39,581 nt of DNA from Streptomyces sp. col6 (GCF_008042035.1 NZ_RDBL01000006.1:1274565-1314145); one strand, 5' to 3'. Shown: positions 16,315-27,112, counted from the first letter of the stretch. Translations and numbers: made by a program. Notes: a model not told the origin generated them from the sequence alone.

Positions 16315-19158
16315 GTGAGCGCCCCGGCGAGCACCCGCGGAGCGCTCCTCGCCCGGCAGTCCGGAGCGGGCCGCACCTCCGCACTGCTCCCGCAGCTCGT
16401 CCTCGGCCTCGTCTGCGGTGGCTACGCCGTGGGCGCGGCCACCGGCTGGGGATCGGCCCAGGTGGCCCTGTTCATGGGGGACTTCGGCCTCAGCGTCGCC
16501 GCCCTGGCCGCCGCCGTCTCCTGCTTCCTCTTCGCCCGCGCCGCCGACATCCGGTTCCGCCCGGCCTGGCTGCTGTTCTCGCTCTCCTCGCTGATGGCCT
16601 CGTGCGGCAACGCCGTCTGGGGCTGGTACGAGTGCGTGCGCGGCGTCCAGGTTCCGAGCCCCTCCCTCGCCGACCTCTTCTTCCTCTGCTTCGCGCCGCC
16701 CGCCATCGTCGGCCTCCTCGTCCTCGCCAAGCGGCCCGTCACCCGGGCCGGCTGGGTCTGCCTGGCCCTCGACGCCTGGCTGATCGGCGGCTCGCTCCTC
16801 ACCCTCTCCTGGAGCCTCGCCCTCGCCCACACCGCGCACGTGGCGGACGCCGAGGGCGACAGCGTGGCCCGCGCCGCCCTCTCGCTGGCCTACCCGCTGC
16901 TGGACATCGTGCTCGTCTCGATGGTGCTCGCCCTGCACTTCCGGCGCTCCAGCGTCAACCGCGCCGCGGTGAACACCGCCATCGCCGCGCTGGCCCTGAC
17001 CGTCCTGTGCGACGCGCTGTTCACCTCGCCGCTGCTGCGCCAGACCTACCACTCGGGCCAGTTGCTCGACGCCGGCTGGTTCGCCGGCTCGCTGCTCCTC
17101 GCGTACGCCCCCTGGGGCGCCGCCCGTGACGCGGACAACGCTGTCGCGGACGCGGACCGGGACACCCCGCGCCCCACCAGCCGCCCCATCGCCGGCTCAC
17201 TGGCGGCCCTGACCCCGTATCTCGCCGCGGCCGTCTGCACCCTGGGCATCCTGTACAACGTCATCGAGGGCCGCCGGGTGGACCGCGTCGTCGTCTTCAC
17301 CGGGTGCACGGTGGTCCTCGCGCTCGTCGTCCGGCAGGGCATCATGCTCGTCGACAACATCGCCCTCACCCAGGAACTGGCCCAGAAGGAGAACCACTTC
17401 CGCTCCCTGGTCCAGGGCTCCAGCGACGTCATCATGATCGCCGCCCCCAGCGGCGTCCTGCGCTACGTGAGCCCCGCCGCGGCCGGGGTCTACGGGCGCG
17501 ACGCGGACGAGCTGGTCGGCGCCGAGCTGTCCTCGATCATCCACCCCGACGACCTCGGCCGGGTGGTCCACGAGGTGCGCCGCTTCCTGGCCGCCCCGCC
17601 CGGCGAGGAGCCCACCACCCGCATCGAGTGCCGCTTCCGCTCCGGCTCCGGCGACTGGCTCAACGTCGAGTCCACCGTCAACCGCCACCAGGGCGGCCTC
17701 ATCCTCAACAGCCGGGACGTCACCGAACGGGTCCGCCTCCAGGCCCAGTTGCAGCACAACGCCGAGCACGACCCGCTCACCGACCTGCCCAACCGGGCCC
17801 TCTTCACCTCCCGGGTCCGCCAGGCGCTCGGCGGCCGCCGGGCCGGGGACGCCGGCACCGCCGTGCTCTTCATCGACCTGGACGGCTTCAAGGCGGCCAA
17901 CGACCGGCTCGGCCACCAGGCGGGCGACGAACTGCTCATCCAGGCCGCCCGCCGCCTCCAGGACTCCGTCCGGGCCGGGGACACCGCCGCCCGCCTCGGG
18001 GGCGACGAGTTCGCCGCGCTCATCGTCGGCGACGTGGGACGCGAGCAGGACGCCCGCGAGTGTCAGGTCCACGAGATCGCCGACCGGCTGCGCCTCACGC
18101 TCTCCGAGCCGTACCGCATCGGGGCCGGCGAGGTCCGCGTCACCGCCTCCATCGGCGTCGCCTTCGCCGAGCCCGGCATCACCCCCAACGACCTCATGCG
18201 CAACGCGGACCTGGCCATGTACCGGGCCAAGGCCGCCGGGAAGAACCGCGTCCAGCTCTACGCCCCGCAGATGCAGGCCGACGTGGTGCGCCGCTCCGAG
18301 CTGGCGACCCGGCTGCGCGGCGCCCTGCGCGACGGCGAGTTCGCGCTGCTCCACCAGCCCGTGGTCCACCTCGCCACCGGCACGGTCGCGGCGGTCGCCG
18401 CCCAGGCCCGCTGGCGCTCCGCCCAGGGGATCCTGTTCACCCCCGCCGAGTTCCTGCGGATCGCCGAGGACGGCGACCGCACCGCGGAGCTGGGCCGCTG
18501 GCTCCTGGAGGAGGCCGTCGAGCAGGCCGCCGACCGGGCGAGGGCCGGCCACCAGGTCTCCGTCGCCGTCCGCCTCCCGGCCCGCAGGCTGCTGGACCGG
18601 GGCTTCCCGGCCGGCTCCGTCGAGGCGCTGCTCACGCGGTACGGGCTGCCCTCCGGGGCGCTCATGATCGAGGTGGCGGACAGCGATCCACGGGTCTCCT
18701 TCGAGGACCTGGAACAGCGCCTGGCCGCCCTGCGCCGGCTGGGCGTGCGGATCGCGCTCGACGGCTTCGGCAGCGGCTACGCCGCGATCAACGCCCTGCG
18801 CCGGCTCCCCATCGACGTGCTGAAGCTGGACCGGGGCCTCGTCGAGGGCGTCGTCGAGTCCGCCCGCCTGCACAAGATCACCAGCGGGCTGCTGCGGATC
18901 GCCTGCGACCTCGGCATGCAGTCCGTGGCCGACGGCGTCGACGTCCCGGAACAGGTCCTCGCCCTGCGCGCCATGGGCTGTACGCACGGCCAGGGCGCGG
19001 CCTTCTCCGGACCTCTCGACGAATACCGGCTGCGCCGCGCCCTGGCCCGCGGTACGTTTCCGGTGCCCGGCGGCGTACCCGCGCAGCCGGTCCTCGCGGG
19101 CGGCTCGATCCCGTCGCTCACCGGATCACATGCTGAGACACCCGTCCCACCCACTTGA
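16315..19158 (+). CDS. membrane PAS-GGDEF-EAL protein, likely diguanylate cyclase
   Basis: In this protein of about 947 residues, an N-terminal block of roughly eight to ten membrane helices (about 20-340) is followed by a PAS domain (about 361-475). The GGDEF domain carries an intact LGGDEF at 562-566 and an inhibitory RxxD site (RAGD, 553-556) five residues before it. The C-terminal EAL-like domain (from about 663) is degenerate: the EAL signature is AAQ (695-697) and DDFG is DGFG. The likely role is membrane-anchored synthesis of cyclic di-GMP, which controls Streptomyces development through BldD. I chose GTG 16315 because GGGAGGG sits 5 nt upstream. ATG 16219 or GTG 16147 would add a Pro/Ala-rich tail. 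Confidence 0.9.
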   Translation: MSAPASTRGALLARQSGAGRTSALLPQLVLGLVCGGYAVGAATGWGSAQVALFMGDFGLSVAALAAAVSCFLFARAADIRFRPAWLLFSLSSLMASCGNAVWGWYECVRGVQVPSPSLADLFFLCFAPPAIVGLLVLAKRPVTRAGWVCLALDAWLIGGSLLTLSWSLALAHTAHVADAEGDSVARAALSLAYPLLDIVLVSMVLALHFRRSSVNRAAVNTAIAALALTVLCDALFTSPLLRQTYHSGQLLDAGWFAGSLLLAYAPWGAARDADNAVADADRDTPRPTSRPIAGSLAALTPYLAAAVCTLGILYNVIEGRRVDRVVVFTGCTVVLALVVRQGIMLVDNIALTQELAQKENHFRSLVQGSSDVIMIAAPSGVLRYVSPAAAGVYGRDADELVGAELSSIIHPDDLGRVVHEVRRFLAAPPGEEPTTRIECRFRSGSGDWLNVESTVNRHQGGLILNSRDVTERVRLQAQLQHNAEHDPLTDLPNRALFTSRVRQALGGRRAGDAGTAVLFIDLDGFKAANDRLGHQAGDELLIQAARRLQDSVRAGDTAARLGGDEFAALIVGDVGREQDARECQVHEIADRLRLTLSEPYRIGAGEVRVTASIGVAFAEPGITPNDLMRNADLAMYRAKAAGKNRVQLYAPQMQADVVRRSELATRLRGALRDGEFALLHQPVVHLATGTVAAVAAQARWRSAQGILFTPAEFLRIAEDGDRTAELGRWLLEEAVEQAADRARAGHQVSVAVRLPARRLLDRGFPAGSVEALLTRYGLPSGALMIEVADSDPRVSFEDLEQRLAALRRLGVRIALDGFGSGYAAINALRRLPIDVLKLDRGLVEGVVESARLHKITSGLLRIACDLGMQSVADGVDVPEQVLALRAMGCTHGQGAAFSGPLDEYRLRRALARGTFPVPGGVPAQPVLAGGSIPSLTGSHAETPVPPT

Positions 19159-19184
19159 CACTCCGCGGGCGTCGGAGAGAGGGT
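19155..19184 (+). promoter_or_regulatory. promoter of the ilvB leader
   Basis: A perfect TTGACA (-35, 19155-19160) overlaps the stop codon of the upstream gene. With an 18-nt spacer, the -10 would be GAGGGT (19179-19184), 7 nt before the leader-peptide ATG. The alternative is a start slightly upstream that uses GGAGAGAGG (19174-19182) as the ribosome site. Confidence 0.5.
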
Positions 19185-19191
19185 CAATGCC

Positions 19192-19233
19192 ATGCGCACC
19201 CGAATTCTCGTACTTGGAAAGCGCGTCGGCTGA
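19192..19233 (+). CDS. ilvB attenuator leader peptide (13 aa)
   Basis: The 13-residue reading frame MRTRILVLGKRVG carries Ile-Leu-Val-Leu in a row, encoded by ATT CTC GTA CTT. Three of these four codons are rare in this genome. A ribosome starved for branched-chain aminoacyl-tRNA would stall at 19204-19215. The peptide sits 147 nt before ilvB, just upstream of a U-tract terminator. Leader peptides of this kind before actinobacterial ilvB have been described by comparative genomics, so this is recognition of a known element, not a new one. Confidence 0.9.
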   Translation: MRTRILVLGKRVG

Positions 19234-19311
19234 AGCAGGGTTCCTCCATGACACTCTGCGGACCGCACCGGCGCGCTCCCCTCGCTTGCCTCACGGCACG
19301 GGGGGTTTTTT
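19233..19311 (+). terminator. ilvB transcription attenuator (antiterminator and terminator)
   Basis: The terminator pairs CCCCTCG (19278-19284) with CGGGGGG (19299-19305) around an inner TGCC/GGCA stem (19287-19290 with 19295-19298), with a 2-nt bulge. It is followed by six T's (19306-19311). A competing stem pairs AAGCAGGG (19233-19240) with CCCT plus GCTT (19279-19282 and 19284-19287), masking the 5' arm. The upstream strand begins at the leader stop codon, so a ribosome that finishes the peptide would cover it and let termination proceed. A further 10-bp stem (19220-19229 with 19268-19277) could act as a pause hairpin. Confidence 0.8.
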
Positions 19312-19379
19312 GTTGCACCGGACCAGGCAAAACGTCGTAAAACACTCGCAAAAACCTCAGCTTCGAGAAGAGAATGCCG

Positions 19380-21230
19380 ATGACCGAGCAGGCCACCGGG
19401 GCCCACCATCCCCAGCCGCGGGCCCGTACCGGCGGATCGCCCTCCGCCACCGTTGAGCACGTCACGGGTGCGCAGTCCCTCATCCGCTCCCTCGAGGAGG
19501 TGGGGGCCGACACGGTATTCGGCATTCCCGGCGGTGCGATCCTTCCCGCCTACGACCCGATGATGGACTCCCAGCGCGTCCGTCACGTCCTGGTCCGCCA
19601 CGAGCAGGGCGCCGGCCACGCGGCCACCGGCTACGCGCAGGCCACCGGCAGGGTCGGCGTCTGCATGGCCACCTCGGGCCCCGGCGCCACCAACCTGGTC
19701 ACTCCGATCGCCGACGCGTACCTCGACTCGGTGCCGATCGTCGCGATCACCGGCCAGGTGGCCTCGGCCGCCATCGGCACGGACGCCTTCCAGGAGGCGG
19801 ACATCTGCGGCATCACGATGCCGGTCACGAAGCACAACTTCCTGGTCACCAAGGCCGAGGACATCCCGCACACCATCGCCGAGGCCTTCCACATCGCCGC
19901 CTCCGGCCGTCCGGGACCGGTCCTCGTCGACATCGCCAAGGACGCGCTCCAGGCGAAGACCACCTTCAGCTGGCCGCCGGTCATGGACCTGCCCGGCTAC
20001 CGCCCGGTGACCAAGCCGCACGCCAAGCAGATCCGCGAGGCCGCCAAGCTCATCACCCAGGCCAAGCGCCCGGTGCTCTACGTGGGCGGCGGCGTCATGA
20101 AGGCCGGGGCCACCGCCGAACTCAAGGTGCTGGCCGAGCTGACCGGAGCGCCCGTCACCACCACCCTGATGGCGCTCGGCTCCTTCCCCGACAGCCACCC
20201 GCTGCACGTGGGAATGCCCGGTATGCACGGTGCGGTCACCGCCGTCACCGCGCTGCAGAAGGCCGACCTGATCGTCGCGCTCGGCGCCCGCTTCGACGAC
20301 CGCGTCACCGGCAAGCTGGACAGCTTCGCCCCGTACGCCAAGATCGTCCACGCGGACATCGACCCGGCGGAGATCGGCAAGAACCGCGCGGCCGACGTCC
20401 CGATCGTGGGCGACGCCCGCGAGGTCATCGCCGACCTGGTGCAGGCCGTCCAGGCCGAGCACACGGAGGGCAACACCGGCGACTACACCGCCTGGTGGAA
20501 GGACCTCAACCGCTGGCGCGAGACCTACCCGCTCGGCTACGACCTGCCCGAGGACGGCAGCCTGTCGCCGCAGCAGGTCATCCAGCGCATCGGCGAACTG
20601 GCCCCGCCGGACACGATCTTCGCCGCGGGCGTCGGCCAGCACCAGATGTGGGCCTCGCACTTCATCCAGTACGAGCAGCCCGCCACCTGGCTGAACTCCG
20701 GCGGCGCCGGGACGATGGGCTACGCGGTCCCGGCCGCGATGGGCGCCAAGGCCGGCATGCCCGACCGCACGGTCTGGGCGATCGACGGCGACGGCTGCTT
20801 CCAGATGACCAATCAGGAACTCACCACCTGCGCCCTGAACAACATCCCGGTCAAGATCGCCATCATCAACAACGGCGCGCTCGGGATGGTTCGCCAGTGG
20901 CAGACCCTGTTCTACAACCAGCGGTACTCCAACACCGTGCTGCACTCCGGCGCCGACACGGACGGCAACGCGGCGAAGGGCACCCGGGTGCCCGACTTCG
21001 TGAAGCTCTCCGAGGCCATGGGCTGCCACGCGATCCGCTGCGAGGACCCGGCCGATCTGGACAAGGTCATCGCCGAGGCCAACGCGATCAACGACCGCCC
21101 GGTCGTCATCGACTTCATCGTCCACGAGGACGCCATGGTCTGGCCGATGGTCGCCGCCGGCACCTCCAACGACGAGGTCATGGCCGCCCGCGGCGTCCGC
21201 CCCGACTTCGGCGACAACGAAGACGACTGA
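19380..21230 (+). CDS. ilvB: acetolactate synthase large subunit
   Basis: This thiamine-diphosphate enzyme of about 616 residues condenses two pyruvates to acetolactate, or pyruvate with 2-ketobutyrate, at the first common step of valine, leucine and isoleucine synthesis. Glu75 ([16 protein letters not shown]) is the conserved cofactor-activating glutamate. The ThDP-Mg motif starts at GDG 470-472 and runs to the following NN. The FAD-domain motif [15 protein letters not shown] is present. I chose ATG 19380 because GAGAAGAG lies 7 nt upstream. ATG 19374 would add two residues. Expression should be set by the leader attenuator, and ilvN follows 22 nt downstream. Confidence 0.97.
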   Translation: MTEQATGAHHPQPRARTGGSPSATVEHVTGAQSLIRSLEEVGADTVFGIPGGAILPAYDPMMDSQRVRHVLVRHEQGAGHAATGYAQATGRVGVCMATSGPGATNLVTPIADAYLDSVPIVAITGQVASAAIGTDAFQEADICGITMPVTKHNFLVTKAEDIPHTIAEAFHIAASGRPGPVLVDIAKDALQAKTTFSWPPVMDLPGYRPVTKPHAKQIREAAKLITQAKRPVLYVGGGVMKAGATAELKVLAELTGAPVTTTLMALGSFPDSHPLHVGMPGMHGAVTAVTALQKADLIVALGARFDDRVTGKLDSFAPYAKIVHADIDPAEIGKNRAADVPIVGDAREVIADLVQAVQAEHTEGNTGDYTAWWKDLNRWRETYPLGYDLPEDGSLSPQQVIQRIGELAPPDTIFAAGVGQHQMWASHFIQYEQPATWLNSGGAGTMGYAVPAAMGAKAGMPDRTVWAIDGDGCFQMTNQELTTCALNNIPVKIAIINNGALGMVRQWQTLFYNQRYSNTVLHSGADTDGNAAKGTRVPDFVKLSEAMGCHAIRCEDPADLDKVIAEANAINDRPVVIDFIVHEDAMVWPMVAAGTSNDEVMAARGVRPDFGDNEDD

Positions 21231-22898
<1,668 letters not shown>

Positions 22899-22904
22899 CA
22901 CCCC

Positions 22905-22939
22905 GGCGCCGGGGGCGGGTCACACCCGTCCCCGGCGCC
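22905..22939 (+). terminator. strong hairpin terminator after ilvC
   Basis: A 16-bp stem (22905-22920 with 22924-22939) contains one G-T wobble and a 3-nt loop (CAC), starting 6 nt after the ilvC stop. It has no U-tract. It marks the end of the ilvBNC operon and separates it from serA. Confidence 0.8.
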
Positions 22940-23041
22940 CACGCACCGCTGGAAGAGGCGGCGTCGTACGTGTGTACAAGCTGCCCGGCCTCGTGCGGGT
23001 GATCCTTTCGACGGGGCGCCGAACGCGGCCCCGCGCATGAC

Positions 23042-23047
23042 TACACT
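23042..23047 (+). promoter_or_regulatory. candidate -10 element for serA
   Basis: TACACT is a good -10 hexamer. It lies 112 nt before the serA start, in a 260-nt gap after the ilvC terminator. I found no convincing -35 at the proper spacing. Confidence 0.35.
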
Positions 23048-23158
23048 GCTCCACATACACGCGTCAGGCCCACAGTGTCGTGCGTCTTCCACGCGGCAAG
23101 CCCCTCCACGCCTGCGGCCGTCGGGACGGCCGTCCGCACTGGATCTGTGAGGACTCAC

Positions 23159-24751
23159 GTGAGCTCGAAACCTGTCGTACTCATCGCTGAAGAGCTGTCG
23201 CCCGCCACGGTGGACGCCCTGGGCCCGGACTTCGAGATCCGGCACTGCAACGGCGCGGACCGCGCCGAGCTCCTCCCCGCCATCGCCGATGTCGACGCCA
23301 TCCTGGTGCGCTCCGCCACCAAGGTCGACGCCGAGGCCATCGCCGCCGCGAAGAAGCTGAGGGTCGTCGCCCGCGCGGGCGTCGGTCTGGACAACGTCGA
23401 CGTCTCCGCCGCCACCAAGGCCGGCGTGATGGTCGTGAACGCCCCGACCTCCAACATCGTCACCGCCGCCGAGCTGGCCTGCGGTCTGCTCGTGGCCACC
23501 GCGCGCCACATCCCGCAGGCCAACACCGCGCTGAAGAACGGCGAGTGGAAGCGCTCGAAGTACACCGGCGTCGAACTGAGCGAGAAGACCCTCGGCGTCG
23601 TCGGCCTCGGCCGCATCGGCGTCCTGGTCGCCCAGCGCATGTCGGCCTTCGGCATGAAGATCGTCGCGTACGACCCCTACGTGCAGCCCGCGCGCGCCGC
23701 GCAGATGGGCGTCAAGCTCCTCTCGCTGGACGAGCTTCTCGAGGTCTCCGACTTCATCACCGTGCACCTCCCGAAGACCCCGGAGACGCTGGGTCTGATC
23801 GGTGACGAGGCCCTGCACAAGGTGAAGCCCACCGTGCGCATCGTCAACGCCGCGCGCGGCGGCATCGTCGACGAGGAGGCGCTCGCCTCCGCGCTCAAGG
23901 AGGGCCGCGTCGCCGGCGCCGGTCTCGACGTGTACGCGAAGGAGCCCTGCACGGACTCCCCGCTCTTCCAGTTCGACCAGGTCGTCTGCACCCCGCACCT
24001 CGGCGCCTCCACCGACGAGGCCCAGGAGAAGGCGGGCATCGCGGTCGCCAAGTCCGTGCGCCTCGCGCTCGCCGGTGAGCTGGTCCCGGACGCGGTCAAC
24101 GTCCAGGGCGGCGTCATCGCCGAGGACGTGCGCCCCGGGCTGCCGCTCGCCGAGAAGCTGGGCCGGATCTTCACCGCGCTGGCCGGCGAGGTCGCGGCCC
24201 GCCTGGACGTCGAGGTCTACGGCGAGATCACCCAGCACGACGTCAAGGTGCTCGAACTCTCCGCGCTCAAGGGCGTGTTCGAGGACGTCGTCGACGAGAC
24301 CGTCTCGTACGTCAACGCCCCGCTGTTCGCGCAGGAGCGCGGTGTCGAGGTCCGCCTCACCACCAGCTCCGAGTCGCCCGAGCACCGCAACGTGGTCACC
24401 GTCCGTGGCACCCTCTCCGACGGCCAGGAGGTCGCGGTCTCCGGCACGCTGGCCGGCCCGAAGCACCTCCAGAAGATCGTCGCGATCGGCGAGCACGACG
24501 TGGACCTGGCGCTCGCCGACCACATGATCGTGCTGCGCTACGAGGACCGCCCCGGTGTCGTCGGCACGGTCGGCCGGATCCTCGGCGAGGCCGGGCTGAA
24601 CATCGCGGGCATGCAGGTCTCCCGCGCCGACGTGGGCGGCGAGGCGCTGGTCGTCCTCACCGTCGACGACGACGTCCCGGCGGCCGTGCTGACGGAGATC
24701 TCCTCGGAGATCGGCGCCGCCTCGGCCCGCTCGGTGAACCTCACCGACTGA
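23159..24751 (+). CDS. serA: D-3-phosphoglycerate dehydrogenase
   Basis: This 530-residue enzyme oxidises 3-phosphoglycerate in the first step of serine synthesis. The NAD-binding loop GLGRIG is at 149-154, and the catalytic Arg-Glu-His set is R233 (NAARGGIVDEEAL), E262 and H280 (TPHLGAST). An intervening ASB domain and a C-terminal ACT domain (RYEDRPGVVGTVGRILGEAG) make it the long, serine-regulated type typical of actinobacteria. I chose GTG 23159 because GTGAGGA is 6 nt upstream. An upstream in-frame extension from 23075 looks non-coding. It lies between the ilvC terminator and the inverted repeat before tetR, so it is probably monocistronic. Confidence 0.97.
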   Translation: MSSKPVVLIAEELSPATVDALGPDFEIRHCNGADRAELLPAIADVDAILVRSATKVDAEAIAAAKKLRVVARAGVGLDNVDVSAATKAGVMVVNAPTSNIVTAAELACGLLVATARHIPQANTALKNGEWKRSKYTGVELSEKTLGVVGLGRIGVLVAQRMSAFGMKIVAYDPYVQPARAAQMGVKLLSLDELLEVSDFITVHLPKTPETLGLIGDEALHKVKPTVRIVNAARGGIVDEEALASALKEGRVAGAGLDVYAKEPCTDSPLFQFDQVVCTPHLGASTDEAQEKAGIAVAKSVRLALAGELVPDAVNVQGGVIAEDVRPGLPLAEKLGRIFTALAGEVAARLDVEVYGEITQHDVKVLELSALKGVFEDVVDETVSYVNAPLFAQERGVEVRLTTSSESPEHRNVVTVRGTLSDGQEVAVSGTLAGPKHLQKIVAIGEHDVDLALADHMIVLRYEDRPGVVGTVGRILGEAGLNIAGMQVSRADVGGEALVVLTVDDDVPAAVLTEISSEIGAASARSVNLTD

Positions 24752-24777
24752 TCTCCGGGGCCCCAGGGGTCCCGCCC

Positions 24778-24830
24778 CGTACCCGGTATGTAGACGCGCG
24801 TCTTACACAAACGTCTGCATGCCGGGTACG
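24778..24830. promoter_or_regulatory. 19-nt inverted repeat between serA and tetR
   Basis: Arms at 24778-24796 and 24812-24830 are complementary at 17 of 19 positions, and the two exceptions would be G-U pairs in RNA. They enclose 15 nt. Part of the left arm and spacer form a further perfect 12-nt palindrome (AGACGCGCGTCT, 24792-24803). The right arm overlaps TACGCT (24827-24832), the probable -10 of the TetR gene. It may be a TetR operator, the serA terminator, or both. Confidence 0.6.
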
Positions 24831-24838
24831 CTGCTGTC

Positions 24839-25441
24839 ATGGGACATCGTGAGGATCTGCTCGAAGGCGCCAAGCGCTGCCTGCTGGAGAAGGGGTACGC
24901 GCGCACCACGGCGCGCGACATCGTGGCCGCGTCGGGCACGAACCTCGCCTCCATCGGCTACCACTACGGCTCCAAGGAAGCGCTGCTCAACCTCGCGTTC
25001 CTGAAGGTGACCGAGGAGTGGGGCGACATCCTGGCCGAGGAGGGCGAGGCCGAGCAGGAGGCGGAGGTCCCGGCCGCGCCGCTCGACCAGTTCCGGGAGA
25101 CCTGGGAGCGGGTGATCGGAAGCTTCGAACACAGCCGGGCGGTCTGGCAGCTCCAGATGGAGGTCATCTCCCGGATCGACTCCGACCCCGAGCTGCAGAA
25201 GGCGCTCATCGGCCCGCAGCGCGAGGGACGCAACGGGCTCGCCGAGACCATGATGGGCGTCGACCCCGAGACCGACCCCGAGCGGGCCCGGGTGGCCGGA
25301 CTCTTCTGCCAGGCGCTGCTCGCCGGGGTCATGGTCCAGTGGCTGATGGACAGTGACTCGGCGCCGTCCGCGCAGGACCTGACGGACGGGCTCAAGGTGG
25401 TCCTGGAGGGGCGGACGCCGACGGGCGGGTGCGCGCGATGA
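24839..25441 (+). CDS. TetR-family transcriptional regulator
   Basis: This 200-residue regulator has a clear N-terminal helix-turn-helix (about 6-52: LEGAKRCLLEKGYARTTARD, then NLASIGYHYGSKEALL). A helical C-terminal ligand domain follows (VWQLQMEVISRIDSDPELQ and FCQALLAGVMVQWLMD). The ligand is unknown. There is no ribosome site. TACGCT ends 6 nt before the ATG, so the mRNA is probably leaderless, and it starts at the edge of a long inverted repeat that may be its own operator. The stop overlaps the next start (ATGA), coupling it to the following gene. Confidence 0.92.
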   Translation: MGHREDLLEGAKRCLLEKGYARTTARDIVAASGTNLASIGYHYGSKEALLNLAFLKVTEEWGDILAEEGEAEQEAEVPAAPLDQFRETWERVIGSFEHSRAVWQLQMEVISRIDSDPELQKALIGPQREGRNGLAETMMGVDPETDPERARVAGLFCQALLAGVMVQWLMDSDSAPSAQDLTDGLKVVLEGRTPTGGCAR

Positions 25442-25953
25442 CCGCGCGGGCCGGTGAATCCTTCGACCCCGGGCGCGCCGTCGCCGATGTCGAGGCGCTG
25501 CTCGCCGCCCCGCTCCCGGCCGCCGGTCCGGTGGTGGCCGAGGGCGACCCGGTCACCGGGGAGTGGCGGTCGAGCACCGGCGGGGGCTTCCGGGCCGTCC
25601 CGCTCTGGGAGTCCGGGGACGACGAGGGCGATCCCGACGAGGCCGAGGAGGCGGCAGAGGCCCGCCTCGACGCCGTCGTCGCGGAACTGGAGAAGCGCTG
25701 GGGCCCGCACCACCGCGTCGCCGTCCATGTCGCGCTGCTGCTGAGGCAGGAGGGCACCCCGGTGCCGCCGCTCTTCGACGCCCTGCTCGACGAGGACTGC
25801 TACGGCGACCTCGCGGTCTGGGGGCCGCTGCCCGGACAGGACCGCTGGATCGGGGTGAGCGTGGGCCACAGCGACGACGACGCGCCGATGGTCATGGCCG
25901 CCGTGGTCAGCGACCGCCCGATCACCGCCCCGCCCCCGCCCTCCTGGATGTAG
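25438..25953 (+). CDS. acidic protein of unknown function
   Basis: This 171-residue soluble protein has an acidic region (ESGDDEGDPDEAEEAAEAR, about 55-75), a central helix (LDAVVAELEKRWGPHHRVAVHV) and a C-terminal half with WGPLPGQDRWIGVSVGHSDDD. There is no signal or membrane segment. I recognise no domain. The start is the ATG overlapping the tetR stop, with GGGCGGG upstream. The overlap suggests it is made with the regulator. It ends 16 nt from the convergent PucR gene. Confidence 0.8.
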   Translation: MTARAGESFDPGRAVADVEALLAAPLPAAGPVVAEGDPVTGEWRSSTGGGFRAVPLWESGDDEGDPDEAEEAAEARLDAVVAELEKRWGPHHRVAVHVALLLRQEGTPVPPLFDALLDEDCYGDLAVWGPLPGQDRWIGVSVGHSDDDAPMVMAAVVSDRPITAPPPPSWM

Positions 25954-25969
25954 CGCGGGACCGCCGGCC

Positions 25970-27112
25970 TCAGAGCCGGGCCGCCTTCAGGGCCATGTGC
26001 AGCAGCAGCCGGTCCTCGCCGTCGTTCAGGTCGAGGCCGGTGAGCTGCTGGACGCGGGAGAGGCGGTAGTACAGCGTCTGGCGGTGGATGCCCAGCTCGG
26101 CGGCGGTCCGGGACGCCTGTCCCGCGCAGTCCAGGAACACCTCGGCGGTGCGGGCGAGCTCCCGTTGCACCGGGGTCAGCAGAAGGCGCACCGCCGGCTC
26201 CGGCGGGGCGTCCGGGGCGAGCGCCGTCAGCGTCCGGTACGGGCCGATCGAGGACCAGTCCGCGACCGGGCCGTACCGGGTCTCCGCCGCCGCGGCCCTG
26301 GCCGCCGCCGACGCCTCGTGCCAGGCATCGGCCAGCTCCGCCAGGCCCCGGCGCGGGACCGCGAGGCCGGCGGTGGCCGAGGCCCCGGCGGTCGTGCGCA
26401 GCCGGTCGGCGGCGGTCAGCGCCGGGTCCAGGACCTCGGGCGACCGCAGCCGGATCAGCGCCGCCAGCGACGGCGGCCCGGACCGGCCCGGCGGCACGGC
26501 CCCGGTCAGCGCCGCCGCCGAGGGGACCGTGCGCACGGCGGGCGCGCCGTCGGTCCAGGGGGTCACGCACACCACGGTGTGCAGCCCCTCCGCGTCCGGG
26601 CCCAGCGCCTCGGCGAGCGCGGCCACCGCCATGTCCCGCTGCCAGCCGCGCCCGGCGGCCAGGACCGCGCCGAACTCCCGGGACAGATCGGTGCCCGCCC
26701 GCGCCTCGTCGGCGAGCAGAGCGCCGATCCGGGCGGCCACGTCCATCGCCGCGTCGAGCTGCCGGTCGGTCGGCCCGGGATCGGCGTCCAGCAGCCATAC
26801 GTAACCGAGCACGACACCCCGATGGCGTACCGGCAGGCAGATGCGGTCGCGGAAGACTCCGGCCTCGGGGGCGGCGGGGATGCGGACGGGGCCGGTGGCG
26901 CGGGTGATGCCGAAGTTCTCGAACCAGGCGCGGACCGCCGGGGTGGAGCGGCGGGTCAGGATCGACCGGGTGCGGACCGGGTCCATCGCCGTGGTGTCGT
27001 CGCTGTCGTGGGCCCCGAAGGCGACCAGGCCGAAGTCCCGGTTCTCCAGCGTCGCGGGAACGCCGAGCAGCGCGGAGATCTCGTCGACCAGCTCCTGGTA
27101 ATCGCCCTTCAC
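25970..27112 (-). CDS. PucR-family transcriptional regulator, probably of proline catabolism
   Basis: This regulator of about 380 residues ends in the characteristic PucR/CdaR helix-turn-helix ([20 protein letters not shown], then [14 protein letters not shown]). A sensory N-terminal half precedes it ([20 protein letters not shown], then [20 protein letters not shown]). It is transcribed away from pruB-pruA. Bacillus subtilis PutR, a PucR-type activator, controls proline genes in response to proline, so by context this protein probably does the same. The start is GTG 27112 ([17 protein letters not shown]). A perfect 16-nt palindrome lies 20 nt upstream. A longer reading from 27160 would run through that palindrome and is less likely. 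Confidence 0.88.
   Translation of the reverse strand: MKGDYQELVDEISALLGVPATLENRDFGLVAFGAHDSDDTTAMDPVRTRSILTRRSTPAVRAWFENFGITRATGPVRIPAAPEAGVFRDRICLPVRHRGVVLGYVWLLDADPGPTDRQLDAAMDVAARIGALLADEARAGTDLSREFGAVLAAGRGWQRDMAVAALAEALGPDAEGLHTVVCVTPWTDGAPAVRTVPSAAALTGAVPPGRSGPPSLAALIRLRSPEVLDPALTAADRLRTTAGASATAGLAVPRRGLAELADAWHEASAAARAAAAETRYGPVADWSSIGPYRTLTALAPDAPPEPAVRLLLTPVQRELARTAEVFLDCAGQASRTAAELGIHRQTLYYRLSRVQQLTGLDLNDGEDRLLLHMALKAARL

Noticed and set aside
19161..19379. T-box riboswitch upstream of ilvB
   Set aside because: There is no T-box consensus or specifier-loop layout, whereas the leader peptide and terminator explain the region fully.
23075..23158. N-terminal extension of SerA
   Set aside because: The family starts at SSKPVVLIAEEL, and GTG 23159 has a good ribosome site.
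23147..23158. GTGAG-GA-CTCAC mini-palindrome at the serA ribosome site
   Set aside because: The 2-nt loop is too tight for a hairpin, and a 5-bp match over a purine-rich ribosome site is easily chance.
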